Source: Rhodospirillaceae bacterium (lineage in GTDB: Bacteria; Pseudomonadota; Alphaproteobacteria; Azospirillales; Azospirillaceae). From it: 39,480 nucleotides of DNA. Shown in pieces: positions 24,473-32,422 of this stretch. How positions within the stretch are numbered: position 1 is the first letter of the stretch; the number at the start of each line of letters is the position of its first letter. Location of the stretch: NCBI GenBank assembly GCA_029267445.1, contig JAJUIU010000033.1:1-39480 (forward strand), read 5' to 3'. Made by a program: the position numbers and the translations under genes. The notes below the pieces were generated by a model. It searched no databases and was not told the DNA's origin. It was given only the letters and a program-made list of their open reading frames with translations.

Positions 24473-26520
24473 TGACTGTGGACATGGATGCCCTGGATAG
24501 GCTCGGCGCCGCGGCCTTCGACGGCTTTCTCGTGCGCAAGGACCTGGTTCGCAGGTACGCCCGGCAGTATCCGGTACCGACCTACGTCGTCGAGTTCCTT
24601 CTGGGCCGTTATTGCGCCAGTGTCGACGAGCAGGAGATCGCCGAAGGTCTGGAGATTGTGGAGAAGCAGCTCCGCGACCGCACTGTCCGCACCGGGACGG
24701 AGGAGCTGTTCAAGGCACAGGCGCGTGATCGTGGATCCGTCAAGATCATCGATGTCGTCAAGGCGCGACTGGACACCAAGAACGATTGCTATGTCGCGGA
24801 GTTGCCGAGCTTGACGCTGCGCGATGTGCGCATTGACGACAATTTCGTGCGCGACAATGAACGTATGCTGACCGACGGCTTCTATGCCGAGGTCACCTTG
24901 GCTTACGATGCCGTTATCGCGCAGGAAAAGGGAGGCAGGCCATTCGGGATCGAGGCGTTGCGCCCAATTCAGCTTTCCAAGTCGGATGCGCTGGAGGTCC
25001 TCGCCCGTGGCCGATCACGGTTCACTACCCGCGAATGGCTGGATTTTCTGATCCGGTCGGTGGGCATCGAGCCGGCTGCGCTTACGGATCGGGCCAAGCT
25101 GGTCATGTTGCTCCGGATGGTGCCGTTCGTCGAACCGAACTACAACCTGGTGGAACTAGGCCCGCGGGGAACCGGGAAAAGTCACCTGTTCCAACAAATC
25201 TCGCCCTATGCACACCTCATCTCTGGCGGCAAGGCGACCGTCGCCAAGATGTTTGTCAATAACTCGTCTGGTGAGCGCGGCCTGGTCTGTCGTTACGACG
25301 TGGTCTGCTTTGACGAAGTTGCCGGCGTGTCCTTCGATCAGAAGGACGGTGTCAACATTATGAAGGGTTACATGGCCTCCGGCCAGTTCAGCCGGGGCAA
25401 GGAGAATATCCGTGCCGAAGGCTGCATCGTCATGGTCGGCAATCTGGACGTCGACTTGGAACAGCAACAAAGGATTGGCCATCTGCTAAGCCCGCTACCC
25501 CCCGAGATGCGGAGCGATACGGCATTCATGGACCGTATACATGCCTATGCCCCCGGGTGGGATTTTCCGAAGCTTAGCCCCGGAGAGCACCTGACCGACC
25601 ACTTCGGTTTGGTCAGCGATTTCCTCAGCGAGTGCTGGACCCGGTTACGCAGTGTCAACCGGACGCAGGCTCTTGAACGCGTGCATCTCGGCGGCGCGCT
25701 GAGCGGTCGTGATATCGAAGCAGTGCGCAAGACATTCAACGGCGTCGCCAAGCTGCTCTTTCCAAATCCGGAGTCAGCAATTCCGGAGGAGGACTTGGAA
25801 TGGATCGTCAGACTGGCGTTAGAGGGACGCAGACGGGTCAAGGAACAACAAAAACGCGTGTTCAAGAGCGAGTTCCGGAACACGCATTTCAGTTATACCC
25901 TCGGGGCGGACGGAGTGGAGCAGTTCGTGTCCACACCTGAGCTTCACAACGACGAAGCAATCGAAAGCGATCCCCTGCCCCCCGGCCAGGTATGGGCTGT
26001 CGGCGCCTCGGCGGAGAATGCGCCAGGCCTCTATCGGCTGGAGGTGACTTGCGGTCCGGGGAGCGGTGTAAGAATTCTCAACCAGCCGACGCCGCCGGCC
26101 TTCCGCGAAAGCGTTAAGGTGGGCGAGCAGAACCTGTATGCCCGTGCCCAGGAAATGGTTGGTGACCGCAACCCACGCGAAGAGGAATTCTCAATTCAGA
26201 TGCGGGCCATGGACAGCGACAGAACCGGCGCCGGCTTGGGTCTACCGGTTTTGGTCGCGCTTTGCGGAGCGCTGCTTGGCAGAAACAGCCGGGGTGGAAC
26301 AATTGTGGTGGGGTCCCTAAACCTCGGCGGGTCGGTGGAGCCCATACCGAACGCGGTGCGCATAGCGGAACTTGCCGTCGATCGCCAAGCGCACACGCTG
26401 CTCATGCCTGTCGCGGCTCGTAAACAGTTGAACGATCTTCCAGACGAACTTTGGACAAGAATCAGCATCGAATTCTACAAGGACGGGGCCGATGCTGTAT
26501 TCAAAGCACTGGAGGCATAG
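24469..26520 (+). CDS. brxL: BREX Lon-like AAA+ protein BrxL
   Basis: A 683-residue AAA+ protein whose C-terminus has a Lon protease fold; it closes the type I BREX operon. Walker A is GPRGTGKS at residues 231-238 and Walker B VVCFDEVAG with Asp282-Glu283. GKENIRAEGCIVMVGNLD and FMDRIHAYAPGWDFPKL are BrxL signatures. In the Lon-like part the expected catalytic Ser position reads Gly587 (DRTGAG where Lon has DGPSAG). The Lys position in the G-G-L-K loop is Val630 by my alignment (GGSVEPIPNAV), so proteolysis is unlikely. ATG 24469 overlaps the pglZ stop; the second ATG at 24472 is equally possible. GC content is somewhat lower than in pglZ. Confidence 0.93.
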   Translation: MMTVDMDALDRLGAAAFDGFLVRKDLVRRYARQYPVPTYVVEFLLGRYCASVDEQEIAEGLEIVEKQLRDRTVRTGTEELFKAQARDRGSVKIIDVVKARLDTKNDCYVAELPSLTLRDVRIDDNFVRDNERMLTDGFYAEVTLAYDAVIAQEKGGRPFGIEALRPIQLSKSDALEVLARGRSRFTTREWLDFLIRSVGIEPAALTDRAKLVMLLRMVPFVEPNYNLVELGPRGTGKSHLFQQISPYAHLISGGKATVAKMFVNNSSGERGLVCRYDVVCFDEVAGVSFDQKDGVNIMKGYMASGQFSRGKENIRAEGCIVMVGNLDVDLEQQQRIGHLLSPLPPEMRSDTAFMDRIHAYAPGWDFPKLSPGEHLTDHFGLVSDFLSECWTRLRSVNRTQALERVHLGGALSGRDIEAVRKTFNGVAKLLFPNPESAIPEEDLEWIVRLALEGRRRVKEQQKRVFKSEFRNTHFSYTLGADGVEQFVSTPELHNDEAIESDPLPPGQVWAVGASAENAPGLYRLEVTCGPGSGVRILNQPTPPAFRESVKVGEQNLYARAQEMVGDRNPREEEFSIQMRAMDSDRTGAGLGLPVLVALCGALLGRNSRGGTIVVGSLNLGGSVEPIPNAVRIAELAVDRQAHTLLMPVAARKQLNDLPDELWTRISIEFYKDGADAVFKALEA

Positions 26521-26550
26521 AGCCAGATATTTCGGTGGGGGTTCTTATTG

Positions 26551-26565
26551 CGTGAAGAGTTCACG
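26551..26565. terminator. Weak hairpin between convergent brxL and the GmrSD-like gene
   Basis: CGTGAA at 26551-26556, a 3-base loop, then TTCACG at 26560-26565, followed on the plus strand by TTTCTTT after a few bases. It lies in the 80-base gap between two convergent genes, where a terminator is expected. The stem is only 6 bp. Confidence 0.3.
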
Positions 26566-26600
26566 AGTGATTTCTTTGAACGTTATATGGTCAGCTTGCA

Positions 26601-28841
26601 TCAAAATCGGGCTTTGACATAATCCGTGATGCTGACACCGGCGAGTTCAGCCGTGGCATTGCCGCCGCGAACGAAGAACCGTTGGATACCACCATCCTTG
26701 ACGAAGGCCGGCTTCGGTCCCGGCTCGCAGCGGATCAGAAGAATGCGCTCCCCGTCCTGATCTTCGAAATGTGGGTGGATGTATGGCAGGAAAACCTCGC
26801 CGATCCGGTCCCTGACAAGATTGACCAGATGCAGGGCCATCTTGTCTTCGTTGGGAAATCCGTCGATGGCGGTACCGAGTACCTTCGCGTCGTCAGCGAC
26901 ACCGATGATGAGCGTGCCGCCACGGGCATTTAGGAAAGCCGCGATGGTCTTCAGGGCGGCAAGGTGCATCTTCTCGTCAGCCTGCCCCGTATGCAGGTTA
27001 GTCCGCAGCGTTGATTTGAACTCGATGGCTTCCCCTTCGCCCGCGGCAAGAAGCTCCGCGACCGGAACCGGCTTGGCCGACTGATCGCCCGTGAACCCGC
27101 AGAGTCTTTCAAATGCTTCGCGCACGAGCGCGGCCATGCGGATACGACGCTCACGCAGGAACGTCTCATAAGGCAGGTCCCACCAGCCCGGGGGAAGCGC
27201 GTGCCACTTCTCCATGAGGGTCCGCTCCTCCCCGGACAGGGAGGCGTAGAGTTGCGGAGCATACGTGGCCGGTGCCGTATCACTGATCTTGAGGTTGTCG
27301 GGCCACTCCACCAGCGCGTAGTTGGCGATCTGATTGATATCCCGCTGTTCGGTGACGCCGATGCGCGACAGGTAGGCGCGCGGGAAGAGGTGATGCTGTT
27401 CAAAAGTCGCCTTCGATCCCTTCACGGCCGGATCGATCATATCGGCGATCTTGAGCGGGCTGAAGAGCGCGCGCGCACCCAGCATGATGAGCGAGGCCTG
27501 GTAGGCGAACCGCGACGGGCTGCGCGAGGCGGAGGTCGCCAGGTTCGTCGGCAACGTGATTTCCCAGAAATCGTTGGTCAGTGTCGTTGCGCACATCTGA
27601 CGCAGCCGGGCGAGATAGGTGTCGCCCGTTCCGATCCCACGAAGCTGCGCCAGGTCGAACTCGAACGCGGTTTCCGGTGAATTCGTATAGCGGCCGGTCA
27701 GGGCCGCCATGAAGAAGAATTCGGCGATCGCCTGCCGCATCTTCTGTTTCTCGACGCCGAAATCGACCAGCCCGATCAGATAAAGCACGTATGAGTAGAT
27801 GATCGCCGTCTGCGACGAGATCATGCCCTCGTGGCGATACCCGGCAAGGCTAAGTGCGCTGAGGAAATGGTGCCAGTTGGCGAGGTTCAGGACCCGCTCC
27901 TGCGCCTTCCGCAGAAGCCCGAACTGCTCATCCCGCTTAGCGGCATCCACCTCCCCGGTTGTCGCATTCCTTCCGCGAAGCACGCTGTAGACATTCTCCA
28001 GCCGTGCACGCTTGAGGCCCAGCCCTATGCTGACGCGTAGCAGCTGGTCGGGGGCCGGCTTGATGAAGTGGTTATAGGCGGTCGGGCCCCCCGCCCCGGA
28101 CTTGGTCGCCTCGCGGGCGAAAGTCTCAAGCTCGCTTCTGCCCTCGTCCCAGAAGACGGACATGAGGGTGAGGATGAAGTCGGACTGGTTCAGCTTCTTC
28201 CCCTGGCCATTGATACGGACGAACACCTCGGCAACGGTCTCCGCATCCACGCTCGAACTCAATGTGAGGGCAGTGAAGGTGTAGGTCGTAAGGGCATGCA
28301 GTTTGCCAATCGCCTTTTGGGCCCGATACACTTCCTCGGGCGACAGGTCCCGAATCGTGCGCAGCTCGGTGATGTAGTTTCCGGCAAAGTCGAAGACATT
28401 GACGGACGGATTCCAGAGTTGGGAGATGTCCGGGATGTAGGACTTGTCCTTGGTGATGGAGGCGTCCACCACGTCGAACCGCTCGCTCAGAGGATTGAAA
28501 GCGATCTTGATCTTCTCTTTGCTGAAATTGGCGCGGATGACCTCGCGACCCTTGATGACGGCGTAAAGGGAAGTGAGGCGTTGCTGTCCATCCACGATGG
28601 CAAGCGCCGGCACCTTCTGGTGTTCCTTCGTGCCGATCGTCTTGGCCCCCATCTCAGCACCGGTCTCCCAGAACAGTAGATAACCAACGGGGTATCCGCG
28701 GTAGAGGGAGTCGAAAAGATTGCGGACATTCACGTTGGGCCAGACGAAGGGGCGCTGGATTTCGGGAAGGCCGATCTTTCCCATGTCGATGTCCTCAACC
28801 AGGGACGACAGGGGAAAAGACGTCGTCGTGAACAGGGCCAT
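26601..28841 (-). CDS. DUF262/HNH (GmrSD/BrxU-like) protein fused to an AlbA_2 domain
   Basis: A 746-residue fusion. The N-terminal DUF262 (GmrS-like NTPase/ParB fold) is shown by IGLPEIQRPFVW (residues 23-34), R-x-L-x-DSLYRGYPVGYLLFW and the IVDGQQRLTSLY motif (Asp84-Arg88). An HNH-type nuclease region near residue 480 (EQHHLFPRAYL, then NQIANYALV and DNLKIS) corresponds to DUF1524. The last 150 residues carry an AlbA_2/Schlafen-type domain (EAIEFKSTLRTN, then FLNARGGTLIIGVADDAKV). The DUF262-DUF1524 pair defines type IV enzymes such as GmrSD and the BREX-linked BrxU, which cut modified phage DNA. ATG 28841 is chosen for its GAGGGGAG ribosome site; ATG 28877 is in frame. Convergent to brxL and outside the operon. 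Confidence 0.85.
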   Translation of the reverse strand: MALFTTTSFPLSSLVEDIDMGKIGLPEIQRPFVWPNVNVRNLFDSLYRGYPVGYLLFWETGAEMGAKTIGTKEHQKVPALAIVDGQQRLTSLYAVIKGREVIRANFSKEKIKIAFNPLSERFDVVDASITKDKSYIPDISQLWNPSVNVFDFAGNYITELRTIRDLSPEEVYRAQKAIGKLHALTTYTFTALTLSSSVDAETVAEVFVRINGQGKKLNQSDFILTLMSVFWDEGRSELETFAREATKSGAGGPTAYNHFIKPAPDQLLRVSIGLGLKRARLENVYSVLRGRNATTGEVDAAKRDEQFGLLRKAQERVLNLANWHHFLSALSLAGYRHEGMISSQTAIIYSYVLYLIGLVDFGVEKQKMRQAIAEFFFMAALTGRYTNSPETAFEFDLAQLRGIGTGDTYLARLRQMCATTLTNDFWEITLPTNLATSASRSPSRFAYQASLIMLGARALFSPLKIADMIDPAVKGSKATFEQHHLFPRAYLSRIGVTEQRDINQIANYALVEWPDNLKISDTAPATYAPQLYASLSGEERTLMEKWHALPPGWWDLPYETFLRERRIRMAALVREAFERLCGFTGDQSAKPVPVAELLAAGEGEAIEFKSTLRTNLHTGQADEKMHLAALKTIAAFLNARGGTLIIGVADDAKVLGTAIDGFPNEDKMALHLVNLVRDRIGEVFLPYIHPHFEDQDGERILLIRCEPGPKPAFVKDGGIQRFFVRGGNATAELAGVSITDYVKARF

Positions 28842-29542
28842 CGATTTTCTCCCCTCGCTTTCCTCAGCTTTGTCCAACTACTTTTTTGGCCCGCAGCCGA
28901 TTGCATCGTGCTGACCATGGCGGGCTAAGTCAGGTTGTTCTCACGTGCCGGTATCTCACTCAGATTGCTTTTCGGGTGCAATCTAGAATCCAATGGTGAA
29001 CATTGAGACAGCCTGTCCCGGCTGCCTCGCAAAAAATGTCGACGGTCCTCCGCCAGACCCGACCAGAGCTTCGCAGGAAGACCAGCCACGATCATACGCG
29101 GACCATCGATCCGGTTCAGGTTCCCGGTGGCGGCGCCGTTGGCATGACCTTCTGCCCCGGCCAGAAGCAGCCGATTGCATTGACCGGCCCGTGGGACCCC
29201 GACCTTGGTCTCGATCTGGGGGTGGTGCAGGCGATGGGGGCCGTGGCCCTGGTCACGCTGATGGAGGCGCACGAACTGCAAACGGTGAAGGTGGCCGTAC
29301 AGCTCGCGGCGGCCTTGGCGCCGTGCCCAGGCCGGGCTTGCGGACGCCATCGCCCATTGTGCGATCGGCCGGGCCCGGCAAGGGGTGCCGGGGATGGACG
29401 GCCGGCCATCACCCGCCTTTCAGAAATTGCTCAGAACCTCCTCATGCCGGCCGTGCGACGCGGCTGGCAAGCTGCCCCGCCCGCGCCGCCGCCGGGGGAC
29501 CGTCGTCCCGGCGCCGGCAACTGGCGCATGCAGGGAGCGATC
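28842..29542. other. Decayed stretch between the GmrSD-like gene and a small membrane-protein ORF
   Basis: About 700 bases without an intact recognisable gene. It holds the promoter side of the DUF262 gene and the phosphatase-like remnant at 29036-29290. Beyond that remnant I see no protein similarity in any frame, and no transposase. Confidence 0.5.
29036..29290 (+). pseudogene. Remnant of a protein-tyrosine/dual-specificity phosphatase-like gene
   Basis: From ATG 29036 the frame gives about 85 residues that match the opening of a bacterial tyrosine-phosphatase-like family: PVQVPGGGAVGMTFCPGQKQ, then DPDLGLDLGVVQAMGAVALVTLMEAHEL. In intact members this is followed by LPIRDVSVP and an H-C-x-G-G-x-G-R-x-G catalytic loop; none of these occurs here in any frame. 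The reading frame runs on into GC-rich sequence with no similarity. I judge it to be a truncated pseudogene. Similarity is from memory of the family. Confidence 0.45.
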
Positions 29543-29725
29543 ATGCGGACCATCCTCGTCACCGTGCTGGCATGCGGCCTCGCCACGGTCATCATCCGTC
29601 ACGGCCCGCTCGAACCTGGCGGGCCGGGCGAGGCCACCGCCATCGCGCTTGTCTGGCTGACCGGCGTGCTGCGCTGCCTGCACCGGGTCGTGAGGGGCCG
29701 ACTCTGGGCCCGGCGTCGCCGGTAG
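29543..29725 (+). CDS. Possible small membrane protein
   Basis: A 60-residue ORF with a good ribosome site (AGGGAG, 6 bases before ATG 29543). The protein begins with a hydrophobic stretch (ILVTVLACGLATVII), has a second one (ATAIALVWLTGVL) and ends in a basic tail (RVVRGRLWARRRR), which fits a two-helix inner-membrane protein. I do not recognise a family and its context is decayed, so it may be a chance ORF. Confidence 0.4.
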   Translation: MRTILVTVLACGLATVIIRHGPLEPGGPGEATAIALVWLTGVLRCLHRVVRGRLWARRRR

Positions 29726-29770
29726 CCGGACCCATCCCACCCGGCCCTCCTCGCGACGGAGCCTCCCCGT

Positions 29771-29799
29771 CCCGGACCCCCGCGTCGGGGGACGCCGGG
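29771..29799. repeat. GC-rich two-step hairpin
   Basis: An inner stem CCCCCG/CGGGGG around a 3-base CGT loop and an outer stem CCCGG/CCGGG form a compact hairpin after the small ORF. No T-run follows, so it would be a rho-independent terminator only in a loose sense. Confidence 0.5.
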
Positions 29800-29828
29800 G
29801 CGCGCCGACGCGTTCGATCGGGCGTGGC

Positions 29829-29909
29829 CTTAGGCCGAAAGTCGACCGGCGGTCGGTAGGGATAAGACGAAGGGCGTGCTGTGGCGCGTCCGGACTTTCG
29901 GTACCTAAG
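29829..29909 (+). promoter_or_regulatory. Predicted structured RNA leader (three-way junction) upstream of the TonB receptor operon
   Basis: A long closing stem pairs 29829-29843 with 29893-29909: 9 bp (CCGAAAGTC/GACTTTCGG), then a 2-base bulge, then 6 bp (CTTAGG/CCTAAG). Inside are a small hairpin at 29844-29854 (GACC-GGC-GGTC) and a second arm closed by GACG (29866-29869) with CGTC (29887-29890). Together these form a three-way junction ending 57 bases before the receptor start. I do not recognise a known riboswitch class; B12-box and TPP motifs are not seen. A DNA operator is the alternative reading. Confidence 0.5.
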
Positions 29910-29966
29910 CAATCCGAGGAGGCCAGCGCCCCACCCGATCGGAAGACTCCCGGCAAGGGATGCCCC

Positions 29967-31856
29967 ATGCCAGCGCGCCAATCGCTCCGCACGCCGCTCG
30001 CGGCCGGCCTTATCCTGCTGGCCGGGCCGGCGGCGGCCGCCGACTTCGAACGTCTCGGCCAGCTGACCCTGGAGGAGCTGACCCTGGTGGAGGTCACCAG
30101 CGTCTCCGGCCGGGCGGAGCGGCTGTCGCGTGCGGCGGCCTCCGTGTTCGTGGTGACGGGGGACGACATCGGTCGCGCCAATCCCGGCACCCTCCCGGAA
30201 GCCCTTCGGCTCGCCCCGAACCTCTCCGTCAGCCGGGTCGACACGCTGAACTATGTGGTGACCGCGCGGGGCTTCGGCGGGTACGAGCCGGCGAACAAGC
30301 TGCTGGTCCTGATCGACGGGCGCAGCGTCTACTCGCCGCTGCAGTCCGGCATCTTCTGGGACGCCCAGAATGTCATGCTGGAGGATGTGGACCGGATCGA
30401 GGTGGTGAGCGGGCCCGGCGGCACGCTGTGGGGCAGCAACGCGGTGAACGGGGTGGTCAGCGTCGTCGGCAAGGCGGCGGACGCGACCCAGGGGACACTG
30501 GCCACGGCCACCGTCGGCACCGAGGACAGGCGGGTGGCGGCCCGCCACGGCGGGCGGGTCGGGGACGCGGCCTACCGGATCTATGCCATGGGGTTCGACC
30601 GCCGGCGCCCGCCGGCCGTGGGCGGGCCGGACACGCGGGACGACTGGCGGGGCGTCCAGGGCGGCTTCCGACTGGACTGGCCGCGGGGCGACTTGGGCCT
30701 GACGGTCCAGGGCGACATCTACCGCAGCGAGGCCGAACTGGTGGCCGGGCCGACCCTGCGCGTCCCGTTCCACATCCAGGGCGCCAACCTGCTGGGGCGC
30801 TGGACGGCGGCCTTGTCGCCGGGCTCCGACCTTGAGGTGCAGGGTTACGTCGACCGCTTCGACTACAACGCGACCAGCGGCGTGCAGAAGCTGACCACCG
30901 TCGACGTCCAGGCCCGGCACGTGGTGCGGCTGGGCACCCATTCGCTGGTCTGGGGCGGCGGGTACCGGGTGCTGCGCGACGACTACCGCAACCCTTTCAA
31001 CGCCTTCCAGCTCGACCCGCCGCGGCGGTGGCTGCGGCTCGCCAACCTGTTCGTCCAGGACGAGATCGCAGTAGGGCCCGACCTGCGGGTGGTGCTGGGC
31101 CTGAAGGTGGAGGACAGCAGTTTCACCGGCTTCGAATACCTGCCGAACGCGCGGGTCGCCTGGACGCCCACGGAGACGGATCTGCTCTGGGCGGCCGTCT
31201 CGCGGGCGGCGCGGGCGCCGAACCGGATCGAGCGCGAACTCGTGGCGCCGGGCATCCTGGTGAAGGGCGACTTCGAATCGGAGAAGGTGATCGCCTTAGA
31301 GGCCGGGTACCGCGGCGCCCTCGGCTCCGCCGCGACGCTGTCGATCACGGGGTTCTACAATATCTACAACGACATCCGCGCGACGGAGCCGGTCGGCGCG
31401 CCCATCCTGCCCGTGCGGTTCGGGAACGCCATCGAGGGCGAGACCTATGGGATCGAGGCCTGGACCGACCTGCGGCTGGCCGAGGGGTGGCAGGTCGGGC
31501 TGGGCGTCACCACGCTGGAGAAGGACTTCCGCCTGGAGGCCGGCCGTCGCGACATCACCGGCCTGGGGGCGACGGGCAACGATCCGTCCTGGCAGCTGAG
31601 CGCGCGGTCGAAGGTGGATTTCACCGGCGGCGGCTGGCTCGACCTGCGGGTCCGCCGCGTCGGCGCGTTGCCGCGCCCGGCCGTGCCGGCCTACACGGCG
31701 GTGGACGCCACGCTGGGCTGGCCGGTCGCGCCGGGGCTCGACCTCATCGTGACGGGCGTGAACCTGCTGGACGCCCGCCATGCGGAGATCGGCCCGCCCC
31801 CGGCGCAACGGGCGTTCCGCCGGGCCGTGTCGCTGTCGGCGCGGTGGTCGTTTTGA
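29967..31856 (+). CDS. TonB-dependent outer-membrane receptor
   Basis: A 629-residue receptor with a signal peptide (LAAGLILLAGPAAAA), a plug domain at about residues 50-160 (SVFVVTGDDIGRANPGTLPEALRLAPNLSV, ARGFGG, VLIDGRSVYSPL, DVDRIEVVSGPGGTLWGSNAVNGV) and a C-terminal beta-barrel ending in Phe (LSARWSF). It is shorter than siderophore receptors and of the type encoded with YfiR and a signalling kinase. It would take up an unknown ligand with TonB energy or sense it. ATG 29967 has AAGGGA 6 bases upstream. The stop overlaps the probable TTG start of the next gene. A structured leader precedes it. Confidence 0.93.
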   Translation: MPARQSLRTPLAAGLILLAGPAAAADFERLGQLTLEELTLVEVTSVSGRAERLSRAAASVFVVTGDDIGRANPGTLPEALRLAPNLSVSRVDTLNYVVTARGFGGYEPANKLLVLIDGRSVYSPLQSGIFWDAQNVMLEDVDRIEVVSGPGGTLWGSNAVNGVVSVVGKAADATQGTLATATVGTEDRRVAARHGGRVGDAAYRIYAMGFDRRRPPAVGGPDTRDDWRGVQGGFRLDWPRGDLGLTVQGDIYRSEAELVAGPTLRVPFHIQGANLLGRWTAALSPGSDLEVQGYVDRFDYNATSGVQKLTTVDVQARHVVRLGTHSLVWGGGYRVLRDDYRNPFNAFQLDPPRRWLRLANLFVQDEIAVGPDLRVVLGLKVEDSSFTGFEYLPNARVAWTPTETDLLWAAVSRAARAPNRIERELVAPGILVKGDFESEKVIALEAGYRGALGSAATLSITGFYNIYNDIRATEPVGAPILPVRFGNAIEGETYGIEAWTDLRLAEGWQVGLGVTTLEKDFRLEAGRRDITGLGATGNDPSWQLSARSKVDFTGGGWLDLRVRRVGALPRPAVPAYTAVDATLGWPVAPGLDLIVTGVNLLDARHAEIGPPPAQRAFRRAVSLSARWSF

Positions 31857-32422
31857 CCTGGCCGGGGACGGGACCTGTCCGCCTGATCGCCCTGGCCCTG
31901 GCGCTGGCGGCGGGGAGCGGACCGTTGGGGGCCGCCCCGGTCGCCCCGGAGACGGCGATCAAGGGCACCTACCTCTACAAGTTCATCCCCTTCGTCGAAT
32001 GGCCCGACGCCGCCTTCGCCGGGCCGGACAGCCCCATCCGGCTCTGCCTGTTCGGGGGCGATCCCTTCGGCGACGATCTGGACCGTGCCATCGCGCGGGA
32101 CCGTCCGTCGTCGCGCGATGTGCAGGTCGTCCGCCTGCGCGACCCGGCGGAGGTGCCGTCCTGCCATCTGCTGTTCGTGCCGGACCCCGATGACCCGGCC
32201 GGGCAGGCGGCCCTGCGGACGGCGGCCGGCAAGCCGGTGCTGACGATCGTCGACGGGCCCTCGACGGGCGAGGCGCCCGGGCTGATCCGGTTCGTCATCA
32301 GAGAGAACCGGGTGCGCTTCCATATCGACGATATGTCCGCCGCCTCGGCCGGCCTGACGCTGCGGGCGCCGCTGCTCAACCTCGCGCTGTCGCTCACCTC
32401 ACGCCGGGAGACGGCGCGATGA
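31853..32422 (+). CDS. YfiR/DUF4154 family periplasmic protein
   Basis: A 189-residue DUF4154 (YfiR-like) protein. The signature is IKGTYLYKFIPFVEWPDAAF just after a signal peptide (LIALALALAAGSGPLGAA), then IRLCLFGGDPFGDDLD, CHLLFVP, PVLTIVDGP and IRFVIRENRVRFHID. YfiR restrains a membrane-bound signalling partner in other bacteria; here the partner is probably the adjacent kinase. No ATG fits the start. TTG 31853 overlaps the receptor stop (TTGA) and gives a normal signal peptide; GTG 31844 is the alternative. The end overlaps the kinase start by ATGA, so all three genes are translationally coupled. Confidence 0.86.
   Translation: MTWPGTGPVRLIALALALAAGSGPLGAAPVAPETAIKGTYLYKFIPFVEWPDAAFAGPDSPIRLCLFGGDPFGDDLDRAIARDRPSSRDVQVVRLRDPAEVPSCHLLFVPDPDDPAGQAALRTAAGKPVLTIVDGPSTGEAPGLIRFVIRENRVRFHIDDMSAASAGLTLRAPLLNLALSLTSRRETAR

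Noticed and set aside
29829..29909. Known riboswitch (cobalamin, TPP, cyclic-di-GMP) for the leader structure
   Set aside because: Motifs expected for these classes, such as the B12 box or the TPP core, are not present, so only an unclassified structure is claimed.
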